In this document: positions 1-10,639 of the stretch, one piece after another
How positions within the stretch are numbered: position 1 is the first letter of the stretch
How the letters are laid out: each line of letters opens with the position of its first letter
Source: Protea cynaroides
Lineage: Eukaryota; Streptophyta; Magnoliopsida; Proteales; Proteaceae
Reading direction: 5' to 3'
DNA: 64,000 nt
NCBI GenBank assembly: GCA_028583415.1
Contig: CM053266.1
Location: 38,745,758-38,809,757, forward strand
Position numbers and translations under genes: made by a program
The notes under the pieces: generated by a model
Told to the model about the DNA's origin: nothing
Seen by the model: the letters and a program-made list of their open reading frames with translations, nothing else
The model's database searches: none

Positions 1-447
1 CAACAATGTATCTACAGTAGTTAAGAGCTCACAACAAAAAATACCATCAAATTTCAAAAACCAAAAAGAAAAAGTTCTTTATGTCATACCATTCTTAAAC
101 ATCTCATTCCTATCCTCTGTTTCTTTGGTACTGGTCTGTGTCTTCTATTAACAGTGCAAGTTCACCATTTGTCAGCTTTTCCCCCCCTTTTCTCCTGTCA
201 TGTTCTCATATGCCTATCTTAGCAGACATTCAGTAAATTTGCAACCTTCTTGTAACAATTGAAATTTTCGGAGCAATTCAAATCCACTTCCACCATCCCA
301 TTCCTCAACAGTGAAGCCTAAAACCCCTAATATAATTCCTATTACAAGCATTTGGAAAGTTCAAGAAAGATAATTCAATTTGTTTTTACTTCTGAACTTT
401 ATTATTGAAGTCATAATATTATATCTTCTAATTGAAACTTGCTCTGG

Positions 448-450
<3 letters not shown>

Positions 451-482
<32 letters not shown>
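451..482. repeat. (GA)n microsatellite
   Basis: An uninterrupted GA dinucleotide run of about 16 units. It creates an artificial Arg-Glu stretch in an open frame starting at 380, so that frame is not evidence of a gene. Confidence 0.95.
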
Positions 483-484
<2 letters not shown>

Positions 485-1800
485 AAATTGAAGGATACTG
501 AATACAAGACGTTCCGACCAATCCAATCCATATATTCCGAAAGTGACCTCGATCAGGTAGATCTTGCGCTGAATCCAGTTCATGGCTTCAAATCTACTAT
601 CCTATACAGAAAACCAAGGAAAAGCAAACTATATAAGATTGATATCAATGACTATAAAATGTAAAATATAAGTGGAAAAAAAGAAGGCAAAAAGAATTTA
701 AACATCTTTGTGCTATATCCTTTGAAGTCCTTTTTATGATATCAATCAATGTATAGCCTTGTTTGTTACATAAGCTGCTGATAGATTGGAAATGGATTGT
801 ATTGCTATAATTAATAAGCATCCAATATAAATTGTCACTTAGAAACTAAAATCATAGATAACTAGCTTTCTTTCTTCACGCGTTCCATTCCCGATTTCCT
901 TCCAACACCATACCCTCGATGGATTTCTGATGCTGAGCATTCTATGGTTTGACCAATGAATCAGTTTTGGTGTTTGGGATCATTGTATTACAAGAAATTG
1001 GCTACTTTGGAGAGTGGAACTTCTTCATTTTGTGTGATTTCTATATCATTTGAAACGTTATGGGATTACCCATCTAATGAGATCAAGATTTTGCAATTCT
1101 GAACTATGTATACATAGTTGTGACTGATTTTACTGGTGTTGTGTCAATCTATGATGACATTTCAAGTTTTTGAAAGTCTAAGTACGAGAGAGTGAGAGTT
1201 GTTAAATTGTACTTAGTCATAGGGTCAAGGTTCTCTGTCCAACTATGCCCCTGCGCCCTTCCACATGAAGGGGTGCAATAATCAAAGATGGAACGATCAT
1301 GTCGAAATTAGATAAATCAATCATTACTCTCTAAGTAAGTTTATAGACTTTAGGTTACAAAAACGGAAGGGTATCTTGGAGTTTTCAAGGGGAAAACAGC
1401 AAGGCCAATTGTTTCCATATAAATGCTAGTTTGTTTTGACAATTACATGTTAAAAAATTCTCAACACTGATTTCAAACACTGATTTCAAGAGATAAAATA
1501 AAATGATTTTAGGAGGAAAGAAAACGAAATTGGTCTTTCTTTTACTTCTTGATATTAAGTAACGGAAAATTTGGGATAAAATTTTCCACCATTTGATGTT
1601 ATAATTGTTCACATTATTTACATGAATTGCCACTAGTTCCAATTGTTGTTGGAAATGGTCCAGTCATATCCGGATGGGTATGTGAGGTATTGTCAACGCA
1701 ATAAATGCAGAATTCCTCAAGCCTTGTCCCGTCAAGGTCCAAACTCGGCATGCAGATTGCATATAGACTTGTTTTATTCGGACGCACGAAGAAACAGAGC
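483..1800. other. Intergenic, no gene recognised
   Basis: AT-rich sequence. Short open frames on both strands have no recognisable domain and no convincing splice structure. I see no RNA gene or structured repeat here. Confidence 0.6.
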
Positions 1801-1810
1801 ATCTAACATA

Positions 1811-1869
1811 TAAAAGGAAAAGGAAAAGGAAAAGGAAAAGGAAAAGAAAAAGAAAAAGAAAAAGAAATA
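1811..1869. repeat. (AAAAGG)n/(AAAAAG)n microsatellite
   Basis: Roughly ten tandem hexamer-like units that change from AAAAGG to AAAAAG. On the minus strand this gives a spurious Phe-Leu repeat frame. Confidence 0.9.
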
Positions 1870-2324
1870 GAAAAGGCACAAGGAAAAAGATATCTACGTC
1901 TATAAAAAGCTTTGATCCCGTTGATTTCTATGAAACTTTTTGAATCTTCTTGGAATCAATAGATTAGTTTTATGATCATTAACTGGCAATTTACTAGTTT
2001 AATCTTTGTTCTCGTCTTTCAGATCAGAGGCAGGTACTCCGAAAATCAATCGACTCAACCAAAACCAAGGTGGAGGAGAACTACTAAAGGGAGAAATTTG
2101 CAAGGAATTTATTTTCCTTTCCATATATCAAATGATTAGAAACAAGATATGAGAAACAACATAGAACCACATCTTTCTTGACTTCGCTTAATTTGCAGAA
2201 CCACGTCTAGAAATGCCGTTCAGATCCTGATGGCATGGAGAAGGAAACAGATCGAATGATTTGTACCACAAACATTCGGGGAAAAAAAAGGTGGTGGAAG
2301 GTTGTAGATCTGCTTATACTTCTG

Positions 2325-2915
2325 CAGCGTATAAATCGCCAAAAGAACAGTGATCAGGAAGTGGAATTTTCAGATCTGGGCGTACCTGAGGGAGCCGCTC
2401 CTCGCACCTCCTTCTGCACTTCCGCAGTCTATAAATCACCAGAAAAAGGCTGAGCTAGTAGAATTTTCAGATCAGGACACACCTGCTGCAAACTCGCACC
2501 TCCTGCCTGCTGCTGCTGCTTTTGGAAGTTGACCGTGCACTTCTCGAGTGTATAAATCACGAGAAGAAGGATGAACAAATTGGCATTTTCAGAACAGGCG
2601 TACCCGAGGGAGCCGCGCACCTCCTGCTGTTCTTGGAAGTTGACCGCGCGCTTCCCCCATTGTATATATAAATGATGATAACTATAAAAAGTGCGAGCAA
2701 GCGGAATTTTAAATTTCCAGATATGAAGTACCTGGGGGAGGGGGATCTCGATTCTCATCCAGCTCTTGGGAGTTGATCGTGCACACTTCCCCAGTTCATA
2801 AATCACCAGAAAGTGTGAAGAGAGTGGAATTTATTTTTCTTTTTTCAGATGAGGACGTACCTGAGGTAGCCGTACCTCCTTCTGCTATCGGAAGTTGGAA
2901 GTTGACCGTTTGAGC
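2325..2915. repeat. Degenerate tandem array, about five units of 100-132 bp
   Basis: The phrase TATAAATC followed by CACCAGAA, or a close variant, recurs near 2330, 2431, 2551, 2666 and 2798 (spacings about 100, 121, 114 and 132 bp). Each unit also carries a GTGGAATTTTCAGAT-like block, a GGCGTACCTGAGGGAGCC-like block, CGCACCTCCTGCTG and GGAAGTTGACCG. Units differ by small indels. The array is clearly richer in G and C than its surroundings. No protein family is recognisable in any frame. It could be an old minisatellite or a repeated fragment of a transposon or gene. Confidence 0.8.
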
Positions 2916-2939
2916 TCTGTCCTACCATTGATACCCTTT

Positions 2940-3793
2940 CCTACGTATTTACATTTGAGAAATGGGATTTGGCAAAAAATCGTAAATTGGGTGGACAGAA
3001 TATAACACCCACTTTGCCATTTGTAAGAGTGAGATTTTTCTAATCAAAACAAATGTGGAAGAGTGATGTGGTCGATTCTGATGGTAGGTAGGAAATGATG
3101 TAGAATCCAATGTGACAAGTTTCAAAAAAAAAATATTCCTTTATATCTCATCTATTTTGCCACTTGGCTAATTCAATTAGAGTTTTATAATTATTTAAAG
3201 GGAAGAACATATATAAGCAATCGAGGTATATTGGAATCTTATGCATTAGTACTTCGTGCTATATTAATTGTAATTTTATTTACGAGGACTTCATCAACTA
3301 TTGAATGAGATGGAAACAATCTTAATCCTTTATCTCTACCAATATTGCATCTCCTTCTCTTCACTGCCGCTACACCTTCTACCACAGTCATCCTCTCCAT
3401 TCCTTCATTCACCCCGCTGTTCTCTTCTACTCCCTCCATTTATCCACTGCCACCCTGGCCTCTTCCTATCCCTCTCTCTCTCTCCACCACTGTCCTCTTC
3501 CTCTCCCTTTCTCTTCCCTCCTATCTACCATCTTTGTATCTTTTCGTAGAGCTCTCCCCGGTTCCCTCTCTACATCCTCGGATACCCCCTCTACATTTCC
3601 TAGATTATCAAAGACACATTAATTACATCGAGTTTCTCTTGATTTATTAACGGGAAATGGTCGTGCAAATCTTTGATGCTGGAAACCCAAAATCATAGTT
3701 GTAGATTTGATTGATGTGCAATACTATTAAACTTGTTAAGGTGTCTAAAAGTTCAAGCAACAAGGCTTTCCCATTCTCCATCTCACTTACATA
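2940..3793. other. Intergenic, pyrimidine-rich tract
   Basis: Contains a long C/T-rich stretch at about 3340-3600. It opens frames on the + strand rich in Ser, Pro and Leu, but with no domain or gene structure. Confidence 0.55.
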
Positions 3794-4016
3794 TTGTTCC
3801 GTTTGTTTCGATGTAAAATTTTACGTGTAATATTTTATATGTAAAAGAAAATTTTCAAAATTTGTTTCCATGCAGATAAACAAACGTCGAAGTTCCTTTT
3901 TCATCCTCCGTAGACATCACTATATTTATATCTCTTAAAAATAAACATTGAAATTTTTTCTTTTACATACAAAGTGTTACACGTAAAATTTTACGGCATC
4001 TAAACAAACGGAGCAA
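3794..4016. mobile_element. MITE with about 60-bp terminal inverted repeats, putative TA target duplication
   Basis: The left arm from 3794 reads TTGTTCCGTTTGTTTCGATG then TAAAATTTTACGTG. The right arm ending at 4016 is its inverted copy, starting TTGCTCCGTTTGTTTAGATG on the minus strand. Both arms continue through a matching TATGTAAAAGAAAA segment, so the similarity covers about 60 bp per side. TA lies immediately outside each end (3792-3793 and 4017-4018), which would fit a Tc1/mariner-type MITE. TA flanks are weak evidence in AT-rich DNA, so the superfamily call is tentative. No coding capacity. Confidence 0.75.
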
Positions 4017-4517
4017 TAGGTTCAATAATTTAGTTTAAAGAAATTGAGAAGTGGTGCCTTTTTTTTCCCCTTTCTCTTTTCTTCTCTTAGGAGATGAGAT
4101 TGATAGTGTGGAAAAAACAAACAACAAACGATGATGGAATCATGGATTTGAGGGATGGAAAGAGAAAGAGAGTCTAATGGATTGATTTTACTAACAATTG
4201 GGAGGACTAGTGAAGTGGTGGACGCACATGAGGAACTTTGAAGAACAAGAAGATTAAGCAGATGCAGAAATGGAGGAATCTAGAGGAACCTCGAAGAACA
4301 AAAAGAAAAAGATGTAGAAAGAAGCCAAGAAACCAATGGTCAGGTCGGAGTGCATGATAATGGAGCCACTAGGGCGGCATTGCCCTACAAGGAAAAAAGA
4401 GAGATTCGCAAAGGCTAGAATGCAACGGTGCACAAAATAACGGTCGTTGTTAGCCGGTAGATCAAATGGTGGCGATTAATGAATGATAACATGCAAAATT
4501 CCATTATATTCGACCAA

Positions 4518-4935
4518 CATGTGCATCATTTTCCCTTATTTAGAAAAGAAAAACTTTTTTTAAATCGAAACTTGAAATGTGAACCACCATAGAGTCAAAG
4601 TTGTCCACAAAGCATCTCATTTGCCATTTTTAGTAGTCATTTTCAGAAAGGGCTTAAAGGATCAATAATCATGGACCCAAAGAGGAATTTCGATTGACTG
4701 GAAAGAAATCAGATTCTTTTTTTTTTTTTTTTTTTTGGTAGAAAAAAGAAATCACCGGCATGTACATTATTTTCTCTTATTTAAAAAGGAAAAACTTTTT
4801 TTAGATTGCAACTTGATATGTGAACCACCATAGAGTGAAGTTGTCCACAAAGCATCTCATTTGCCATTTTTAGTAATCATTTTCAGAAAAAAGCTTAAAG
4901 GATCGATAATCATGGATCGAAAGAGGAATTTGGAT
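4518..4935. repeat. Direct duplication, period 241 bp
   Basis: Copy 1 (about 4518-4695) and copy 2 (about 4759-4935) share most of their sequence, for example GTGAACCACCATAGAGT, GTTGTCCACAAAGCATCTCA and AAGAGGAATTT. They are separated by about 60 bp that include a 22-bp T run (4717-4738). No coding potential was recognised. This may be a local tandem duplication or two ends of a degraded element. Confidence 0.85.
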
Positions 4936-5039
4936 CCACACCCAACCCATATTATGTCCTAGATCGGGCTGATTATCAATCGATTTAGATCAGGCTTGAA
5001 TCGGTACGAGTAAGTGTTGATCTGACCCGCAACACCGCT

Positions 5040-5901
5040 CTTTAAATCGTTGGATTGCAAGTAAGAAAAGCGAGTCCATTTTTCTTTTGTCAAAAAGAAA
5101 ATAAATGTTTTTGTAACGATAACTATGTAATTAATTTAAAATTCTTTTTAAATATGATAAGTTTATGTTTCAATTGGAATGAGAGCGTGATTTGATTACT
5201 TAAAACTCTTATTAAAACTCTTATTAAATATGGAAGTTGACCTTTCAAATACAATCTTAAAAAAAAGCTGAAGATTATGAGTGGTGGTTTTATCATAGCG
5301 GCTCCTTCTATTCTTAGAAAACGCTAGGAAACAAGTTGAAAAGAAACCCCGATTAGGGGTAAAACTACTTTAGTTAATCGGGATATTTTTTTTATTAGAT
5401 TTTGTGTCTTTAGTACAAGAAAGACATAAGTGGGGCCTCACCATTTCTGTGAGAGATCCGACCTCAGTTGTTTTCAACTTGATATCCTTTTCAACCGGTA
5501 GGGTTCTTGGAGGAAATTGGATCCAGCTTGGTTTTCCAACGGATCGTAACCTTAGGGCGACTCCTTTCAAATACAATCTTTATTTTTTCAAATTATATGG
5601 GATTTGATCATAAAATTAAAATAATTTCAGATAAATTATACCTAGGGTACATAACGTTTCAAGAAACTACACCAAAGACGTCTAACAATTCATAAATTGT
5701 GTTTAGGATAATTAAATCAGATTAACCTTATCTAGTATACGATAAAATTCCAATTTTATCTATTGGTTTTAATGTTACAACATGGTTAGTCCCTCCATCT
5801 TTAAGCATTACAAATCGTCTCCTGTTACAGTATCAACTGGAGACACGCCAACCTCCATTAGATGATCGACAAGTGGCACTGTAGATATATAATGGTGGGT
5901 T
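5040..5901. other. Intergenic, no gene recognised
   Basis: AT-rich sequence with no recognised gene, RNA or repeat. It ends at the GTTTG target-site copy (5902-5906) of the composite retroelement. Confidence 0.6.
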
Positions 5902-5906
5902 GTTTG

Positions 5907-6248
5907 TGTTAGGGATGAACGCACAACCACGAGAAAGAGACGAAGATCAAGCAAACACACAACACAGGATTTGCTGTGGTTGAACACTCAAATCGGAATG
6001 CCTACCTCTACCACAGAGAAACAAAGATTCTTTAATGTCAATAAAACTTTCTACAATTTTTTCCACCTAACACAGTGTCCTCTTTTGCTCAGACCTTACC
6101 TAGGTTTTCCCACACAGAGACAATATATAGAGAAACCTAGAAACCCTAATCCTACCACAATTATAAGTTTACCCCATACATGTAATTGACTCATATCCTA
6201 ATATAAATACTATGTGGACCCCACATAATACAAGACACCAACCCAACA
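5907..6248 (-). mobile_element. LTR, subfamily A, minus orientation (3' LTR position)
   Basis: A 342-bp LTR with TG...CA ends: TGTTGGG at 6248 reading leftward, CCTAACA at 5907. Next to its start the minus strand reads GCCAGGTGGAGATT, a purine-rich tract typical of the polypurine primer next to a 3' LTR. It shares its first half with the LTRs at 8109, 9306 and 36567. Its second half is strongly diverged from them, so it belongs to a different subfamily. Confidence 0.85.
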
Positions 6249-7842
6249 AATCTCCACCTGGCTAGGATTCTGCAAACCATCTTGAAGAAAATTCGTTGAT
6301 ATTGATTTTGAAAATCCGTCTCTGCCAAACCGCTACACCCAAACCAGCATAGCCCACACCCCGTTCGGGTGTCCCGTACAATACATTGCCGTACAATGTG
6401 ATGTGACTCCATCTCTCCCACTGCTGCAGCATCACCGGGGAGATCACTTTCACTCAAAAAATCAGAAGCAAAAGAAACTCGCTTCTTCCTAGATCTGCAC
6501 TTGTTCACAACTTAAACTTTTTGCATCTTCTGTCTTCTATCTGTACTCTTTGCCTGAGTTCCAACATAAGCACCATCTGTTTCAACACTCTCTGCAAGTC
6601 TGTATAGATCGTCAATCATCTGTCTCTGCATCACAACCATGGCCCCTTTGGAGACCTTAAGAAGTCCACCTTCAGATGAATACCTGTAGCCTCTCGCATC
6701 CAGTGTTCCCAATGAAATTAGATTCTTCCTTAAGTCCGGCACATGTCTAACCCCAGTTACAATTTGCACAATCCCATCAAACATGCGAATCCGTACAGTC
6801 CCAATCCCGACAACCTTGCTTTCAGCATCATTTGCCATTCTGACTATACTCTTATCACATTCATGATATGTCGCAAACTGTTATCTAATTGAACACATAT
6901 GAAACGAACAACCTGAATCTAAAATCCAATCTGAAGTATCCATACCTGATGAAGTAATGAGAAGGAGATCTCCATCACTCCACTCTTCTGTGACACCAAC
7001 AATAAATGATTTTTCTCCACTCTCATTGTCTTCCTTTTTCTTTTTATCTTCCTAACGCTTTGGACGATTACATCTTATATGACCTTCTTCATTGCAATAA
7101 TAACAAATTATTTTGCGACTTTGTGACTTAGAACGACCCCTATTCTTGTCATATTCCTATCTCCCATTTGATCTTCCTCTACCCTGACCACCAACTGTAA
7201 CTAAGGCATTATCCTCATCTGACATCCCCTCACTACTATTTTTTTGTGGTGTCTCATTTATCAATAAAGCAGCAATAACATCGTCAAGTTTGAAAGTATC
7301 CTTACCAAACAACACTGTAGTCATAATGTGATCAAATGAATGAGGCAATGAGGCCAACAGGATAAGTACTTTGTCATCCTCTTCGATCTTCACATCAAGA
7401 ATAGATAACTCTATCAGAATCCTATTGAACTCGTTAATATGCACCTCAAATTTCACTCCATCTGACAAATGAAAGCTATATAATTGTTTCTTAAAAAACA
7501 ATCTATTTGTCAACGACTTGGACTTGGACCTGCTCTCCAACTTTGTCTAAACTTCTTCTGGATCCTCCAAACCAATGACCTCACGAAGAGTATTATCCAT
7601 CAAAAATAACTGGATCGTACTATTTGCCAGATCCCTTAACTCTAGTCACTCATCATCTATCAACTTTTTCAACTTGTCGGATTTCTTCTTGAGAGCCTTA
7701 ACAGTCCCCTCCCGCGTAAGAATATTCTTCACCCGTTGTTGCCACAAGGTGAAATCATTATAGCCATTGAAGGGTTCTATGGAGAAGTTTGAACCCTTCG
7801 TCGCCATTCTATTAACTCGACCATTACCTTTTGTGTTTGCCA
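6249..7842 (-). pseudogene. Ty1/copia gag-protease remnant, integrase and RT deleted
   Basis: Minus-strand reading from an ATG near 7842. A UBN2-type gag region is followed by a CCHC-like zinc knuckle near 7065-7110 whose last Cys codon is Arg, then an aspartic protease motif (DSG, near 6905-6925) and a GAG-pre-integrase region ending near 6512. In-frame stops occur at 7646-7648 (TGA), 7547-7549 (TAG), 7157-7159 (TAG) and 7052-7054 (TAG). At least two lie where Trp would be expected, consistent with C-to-T decay of methylated DNA. Integrase, RT and RNase H are absent: the frame passes directly into 3' non-coding sequence. A dead copy. Confidence 0.85.
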
Positions 7843-7854
7843 TCAACTTTCCTT

Positions 7855-8101
7855 TACTACAGAGAAACAAAGATTCTTTATTGCCAAGAAAACTCTCTAT
7901 AATTTTCTCCACCTGACACAGTGTCCTTCTTTGCTCAGACCTTACCTAAGTTTTCCTACACAGAGACAATATATAGGGAAACCTAGAAACCTTAATCCTA
8001 CCACAATTATAAGTTTACCCCCGTACATGTAATAGACTCATACCCTAATATAAATACTACCTCTTATAATTACGTGGACCTCACATAATACAAGACACCA
8101 A
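7855..8101 (-). mobile_element. Truncated 5' LTR, subfamily A, minus orientation
   Basis: Matches the 5907-6248 LTR from within two bases of its TGTTGGG end (about 8101) to the AAAGAATCTTTGTTTCTCTG block. It then stops and runs straight into the gag leader. The last part of the LTR, the primer-binding site and the leader are missing, so this copy could not have been mobilised in its present form. Confidence 0.8.
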
Positions 8102-8108
8102 CCCAAGA

Positions 8109-8370
8109 TTTGTTGGGTTGATGTCTTGTATTCTGTGGTGTCAATGCAATTATAAGGGTAGTATTTGTATTAGGGTATGAGTCTATTTCATGTATGGGGT
8201 AAACTTATAATTGTGATGGGATTAGGATTTCTAGGTTGCCTTATAAATTATCTCTGTGTGGGAAAACCTAGGAAAATACTGTAAGGACTGTCAGAGGATT
8301 CTCTGAAGGCATTGTAAGGCTGACAGATGAGATAAGCCTGTCAAGTAGAGAGCTGTAGTAGGTATGAAGA
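8109..8370 (+). mobile_element. LTR, subfamily B, plus orientation, 3'-truncated
   Basis: Begins TGTTGGGTTGATGTC and is preceded by AGATT, the end of the polypurine tract seen before the 9306 copy. It shares the GATGAGATAAGCCTGTCA block with the LTRs at 9306 and 36567. It lies back-to-back with the minus-orientation LTR ending at 8101, forming a near-perfect LTR palindrome around 8102-8108. Confidence 0.8.
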
Positions 8371-9305
8371 AAGAAGAAAAAAAAAGGGTGAGTTTTTTCC
8401 GTTTTTTTTCTCTGATATTCAAGGGTGAGTTTTTTTCGTTTTTTTTTCTCTGATATTCCTTTGGAAAAGTAAAGGAATTAGCAAAAAAAAAGGATTGAGT
8501 TTTTTTAAACTTTTTCTTGATCTACGGTTTTCAAGATCATGATTACGGTGGTGTAGAAAAAAAAAAAGAGTTTGAAAACGAAGAAAAAAAAAGTGTAATG
8601 ATTACACTTGTGTGATTTTTTTAAGTTTTTTTTTTGTTTCCACGGTTATATTTTGAGGAAAAAAAAAAGGGTGTTGTTAAAAAGAGATGGAAGGGAATCT
8701 CAGGCTAGGAAGATGATTCTTCCTGTCATCGCATGTGCAAGTAGGGATCATGCAGTCCAGATTTACAGAGTTCGACTCAGGTGCGACGGCAATGGATCTC
8801 AGTGGCCTGGTGGACTTGGTCGGATTGGGTGTCAGATCTGACGGTAGGATTAAATCTTGGCACTGTACTCATCATGGCTAGTGGATGTTGTACCGTGAGG
8901 CAAAGGAATACTGGCGGGCTGGGACAAGGAGTAGGATCTCTAGGTCTGCATTGAAAGTGTAGAGGTGAGAGACTTGGGTTCCAAGTGCAATTGGAGTTGC
9001 AGAGGACTGAGATGAGGAGTCGGTTCTCAAGGCCTGCATTAGAGGTGCGGTGGTGAGAGGCTCAGGTTCCAGGTGCAACTGGACTTGCAGGAAGACGGTG
9101 TGACGATGATCTTTCCAGTGATGCTGCAGTAGTGGGAGAGATGGAGTCACATCACATCGTACAGTGGTGAGTTGTACGAGACATCTGGACGGGGTGTGGG
9201 CTATGCTAGTTTGGGTGTAGCGGTTTGATAGAGATGAGTTTACAGAATCAATATCAATGGATTTTTTTTCAAGGTGGTTTGCAGAATCCAAGCCAGGTGA
9301 AGATT
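8371..9305 (+). mobile_element. Internal, non-coding part of the subfamily B half
   Basis: Contains an A/T-homopolymer-rich section with a roughly 38-bp tandem duplication (GGGTGAGTTTTTTCCG..., about 8386-8460). Further on is an imperfect tandem pair of about 80 bp (near 8930-9010 and 9015-9095). From about 9100 the sequence is an inverted match to 6250-6450, ending in the polypurine tract AGGTGAAGATT. No gag or pol motif is visible. Confidence 0.65.
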
Positions 9306-9658
9306 TGTTGGATTGATGTCTTGTATTCTATAGGGTCCACGCAATTATAAGGGTAGTATTTGTATTAGAATATGAGTCTATTATATGTACGGGGTAAATT
9401 TATAATTGTGGTGGGATTAGAATTTATAGGTTTCTTTATAAATTATCTTTGTATAGGAAAACCTAGGATTCTCCTCTGACAGTGGAGAACTGAAGGAGAG
9501 ACTGACAGATGAGATAAGCCTGTCAGGTAGAGAGTTGTAGAAGTTTCTTAGGAATAAAGAATTTCTCCTTTCTTTGGTGGACGTAGCATCCCACGATGGG
9601 ATACTGAACCACGTTAATTCTTGTGTTTTCTTCTTGTTTGCGTCTCTCATTCCTAATA
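9306..9658 (+). mobile_element. LTR, subfamily B, plus orientation (3' LTR position)
   Basis: Starts TGTTGGATTGATGTC just after a polypurine tract and ends near TCCTAATA at 9658. It carries a TATAAATTATC box and the GGTGGACGTAGCATCCCACG block shared with the 36567 LTR. The terminal CA has become TA. The next five bases are GTTTG. Confidence 0.8.
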
Positions 9659-9782
9659 GTTTGGGAGTAGAATAAGGGTTCTACCCAAAAAAAAAAAAAA
9701 AAAGTAAGGGAGGAAAAATTAAGAAACACATAATCTATGTGTATGCTCATTCTCTTGCTTGTGCATGCCCATTCCTAGGGGA

Positions 9783-9850
9783 GTGTTGGGAATAATTTCA
9801 CATTGGTTAAAAGTGTGGAACCTTGACTGCCTTGTATACTTGAGAATTTA
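9783..9850 (+). mobile_element. Possible start of another copia 3' LTR
   Basis: CCTAGGGGAGTGTTGGGAAT resembles a common plant copia junction of polypurine tract and 3' LTR. It is followed by TTTCACATTGGTTAAAAGTG, like many copia LTR starts. I could not find the far end or a partner LTR. Confidence 0.4.
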
Positions 9851-9851
9851 T

Positions 9852-10630
9852 TCACTTACAAATTTGAACTATAATAGTTCTTGAGCTAAATCGCATCGTA
9901 ACGCTGAACAAGAAAGAGATGACGGCCCATACCCAAAAGAGAGGAAATCTTTGGATAGCTTGAGAAGAAGGGGCAGGAGTTCCTGAAGGGGTGAATGCCT
10001 TCTTGTTGACGTCCGAAAGAACTTGAAAAGAAAAGGTCTTCGTCCTACTGACGTGCTTTGTGTTGAAAAACTCAACTCTTGCCGTTACACAGTTGTTCTT
10101 CCCTCCCATGTAAAAGGGCTTCTTTGGTCCCTCTTGCTGCTCCTGCAACTTTCTTCGAAGAGATGTAGCAGGGACATTATCCGGATATGAAAAGAAGCCA
10201 AACACACTACCACGGACATCCCTTGTAGGGATTATTTTGGTTAACTGGTTTCTGGTTAGTCTGCACCCATGTAGCACCGTTACCCGAAGGGGAATTCTAT
10301 ATCTGAAAGAAGGTGTCTTTATGATCCATTTCCAACTCCAATTAATTGGTGGATTTGAAGATGTAGAAGGAATAAGATCTGGATACAAAAACAAACCAAA
10401 CAAATTGGCATGGGCATCTATTTGCAAGGTTTATTTTGGTCAATTGGTTTCTGGTTATCTGCACTAGCCGAAATGAACTCCAAAATCTGAAATGTGTTTT
10501 TGTGGCCCATATCCACATCCATTGAATTGACGGATTTGAAGATGTAGAAGGGAGATCTGGATACAAAAAAAAGCCAAAGGGAAAAGTAAGTCTGAGCAAC
10601 CAAAGTAGGATATGTCCCTCCCCCCTCACA
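9852..10630 (-). repeat. Three imperfect direct repeats (about 180-200 bp) with coding-like minus strand
   Basis: GAAGATGTAG-like blocks recur near 10157, 10358 and 10538, and GGATCTGGATACAAA-like blocks near 10174, 10373 and 10552. TTTATTTTGGTCAATTGG-type blocks occur at about 10236 and 10429. On the minus strand a 191-codon frame (9852-10427) contains repeated phrases such as FGLFLYPD and LTRNQLTKI, and ends in a hydrophobic stretch. The same phrases recur in another frame further upstream. I do not recognise the protein. It could be a decayed, internally duplicated gene fragment. Confidence 0.5.
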
Positions 10631-10639
10631 TGAAATTTA

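Larger units (their letters stand above)
5907..9658. mobile_element. Composite Ty1/copia element with oppositely oriented LTRs at its two ends, TSD GTTTG
   Basis: The left boundary is an LTR in minus orientation (outer end TGTTAGGG, reverse complement of CCCTAACA). The right boundary is a related LTR in plus orientation (outer end TCCTAATA). The five bases outside both ends are GTTTG (5902-5906 and 9659-9663). Inside are a minus-strand half with gag and protease remnants (subfamily A LTRs) and a plus-strand half with non-coding internal sequence (subfamily B LTRs), meeting head to head at about 8102. The 3' internal segment of both halves matches as an inverted repeat (about 6249-6450 against 9100-9305). 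The matching flanks suggest one insertion. Two nested insertions with a chance flank match is the alternative. Confidence 0.65.

Noticed and set aside
380..664. 94-codon plus-strand frame with hydrophobic start and Arg-Glu run
   Set aside because: The run comes from the (GA)n microsatellite. No domain, no splice support, and AT-biased codons on either side.
3239..3650. Overlapping open frames on both strands in a pyrimidine-rich stretch
   Set aside because: Low-complexity C/T tract keeps frames open by composition. No family or gene structure.
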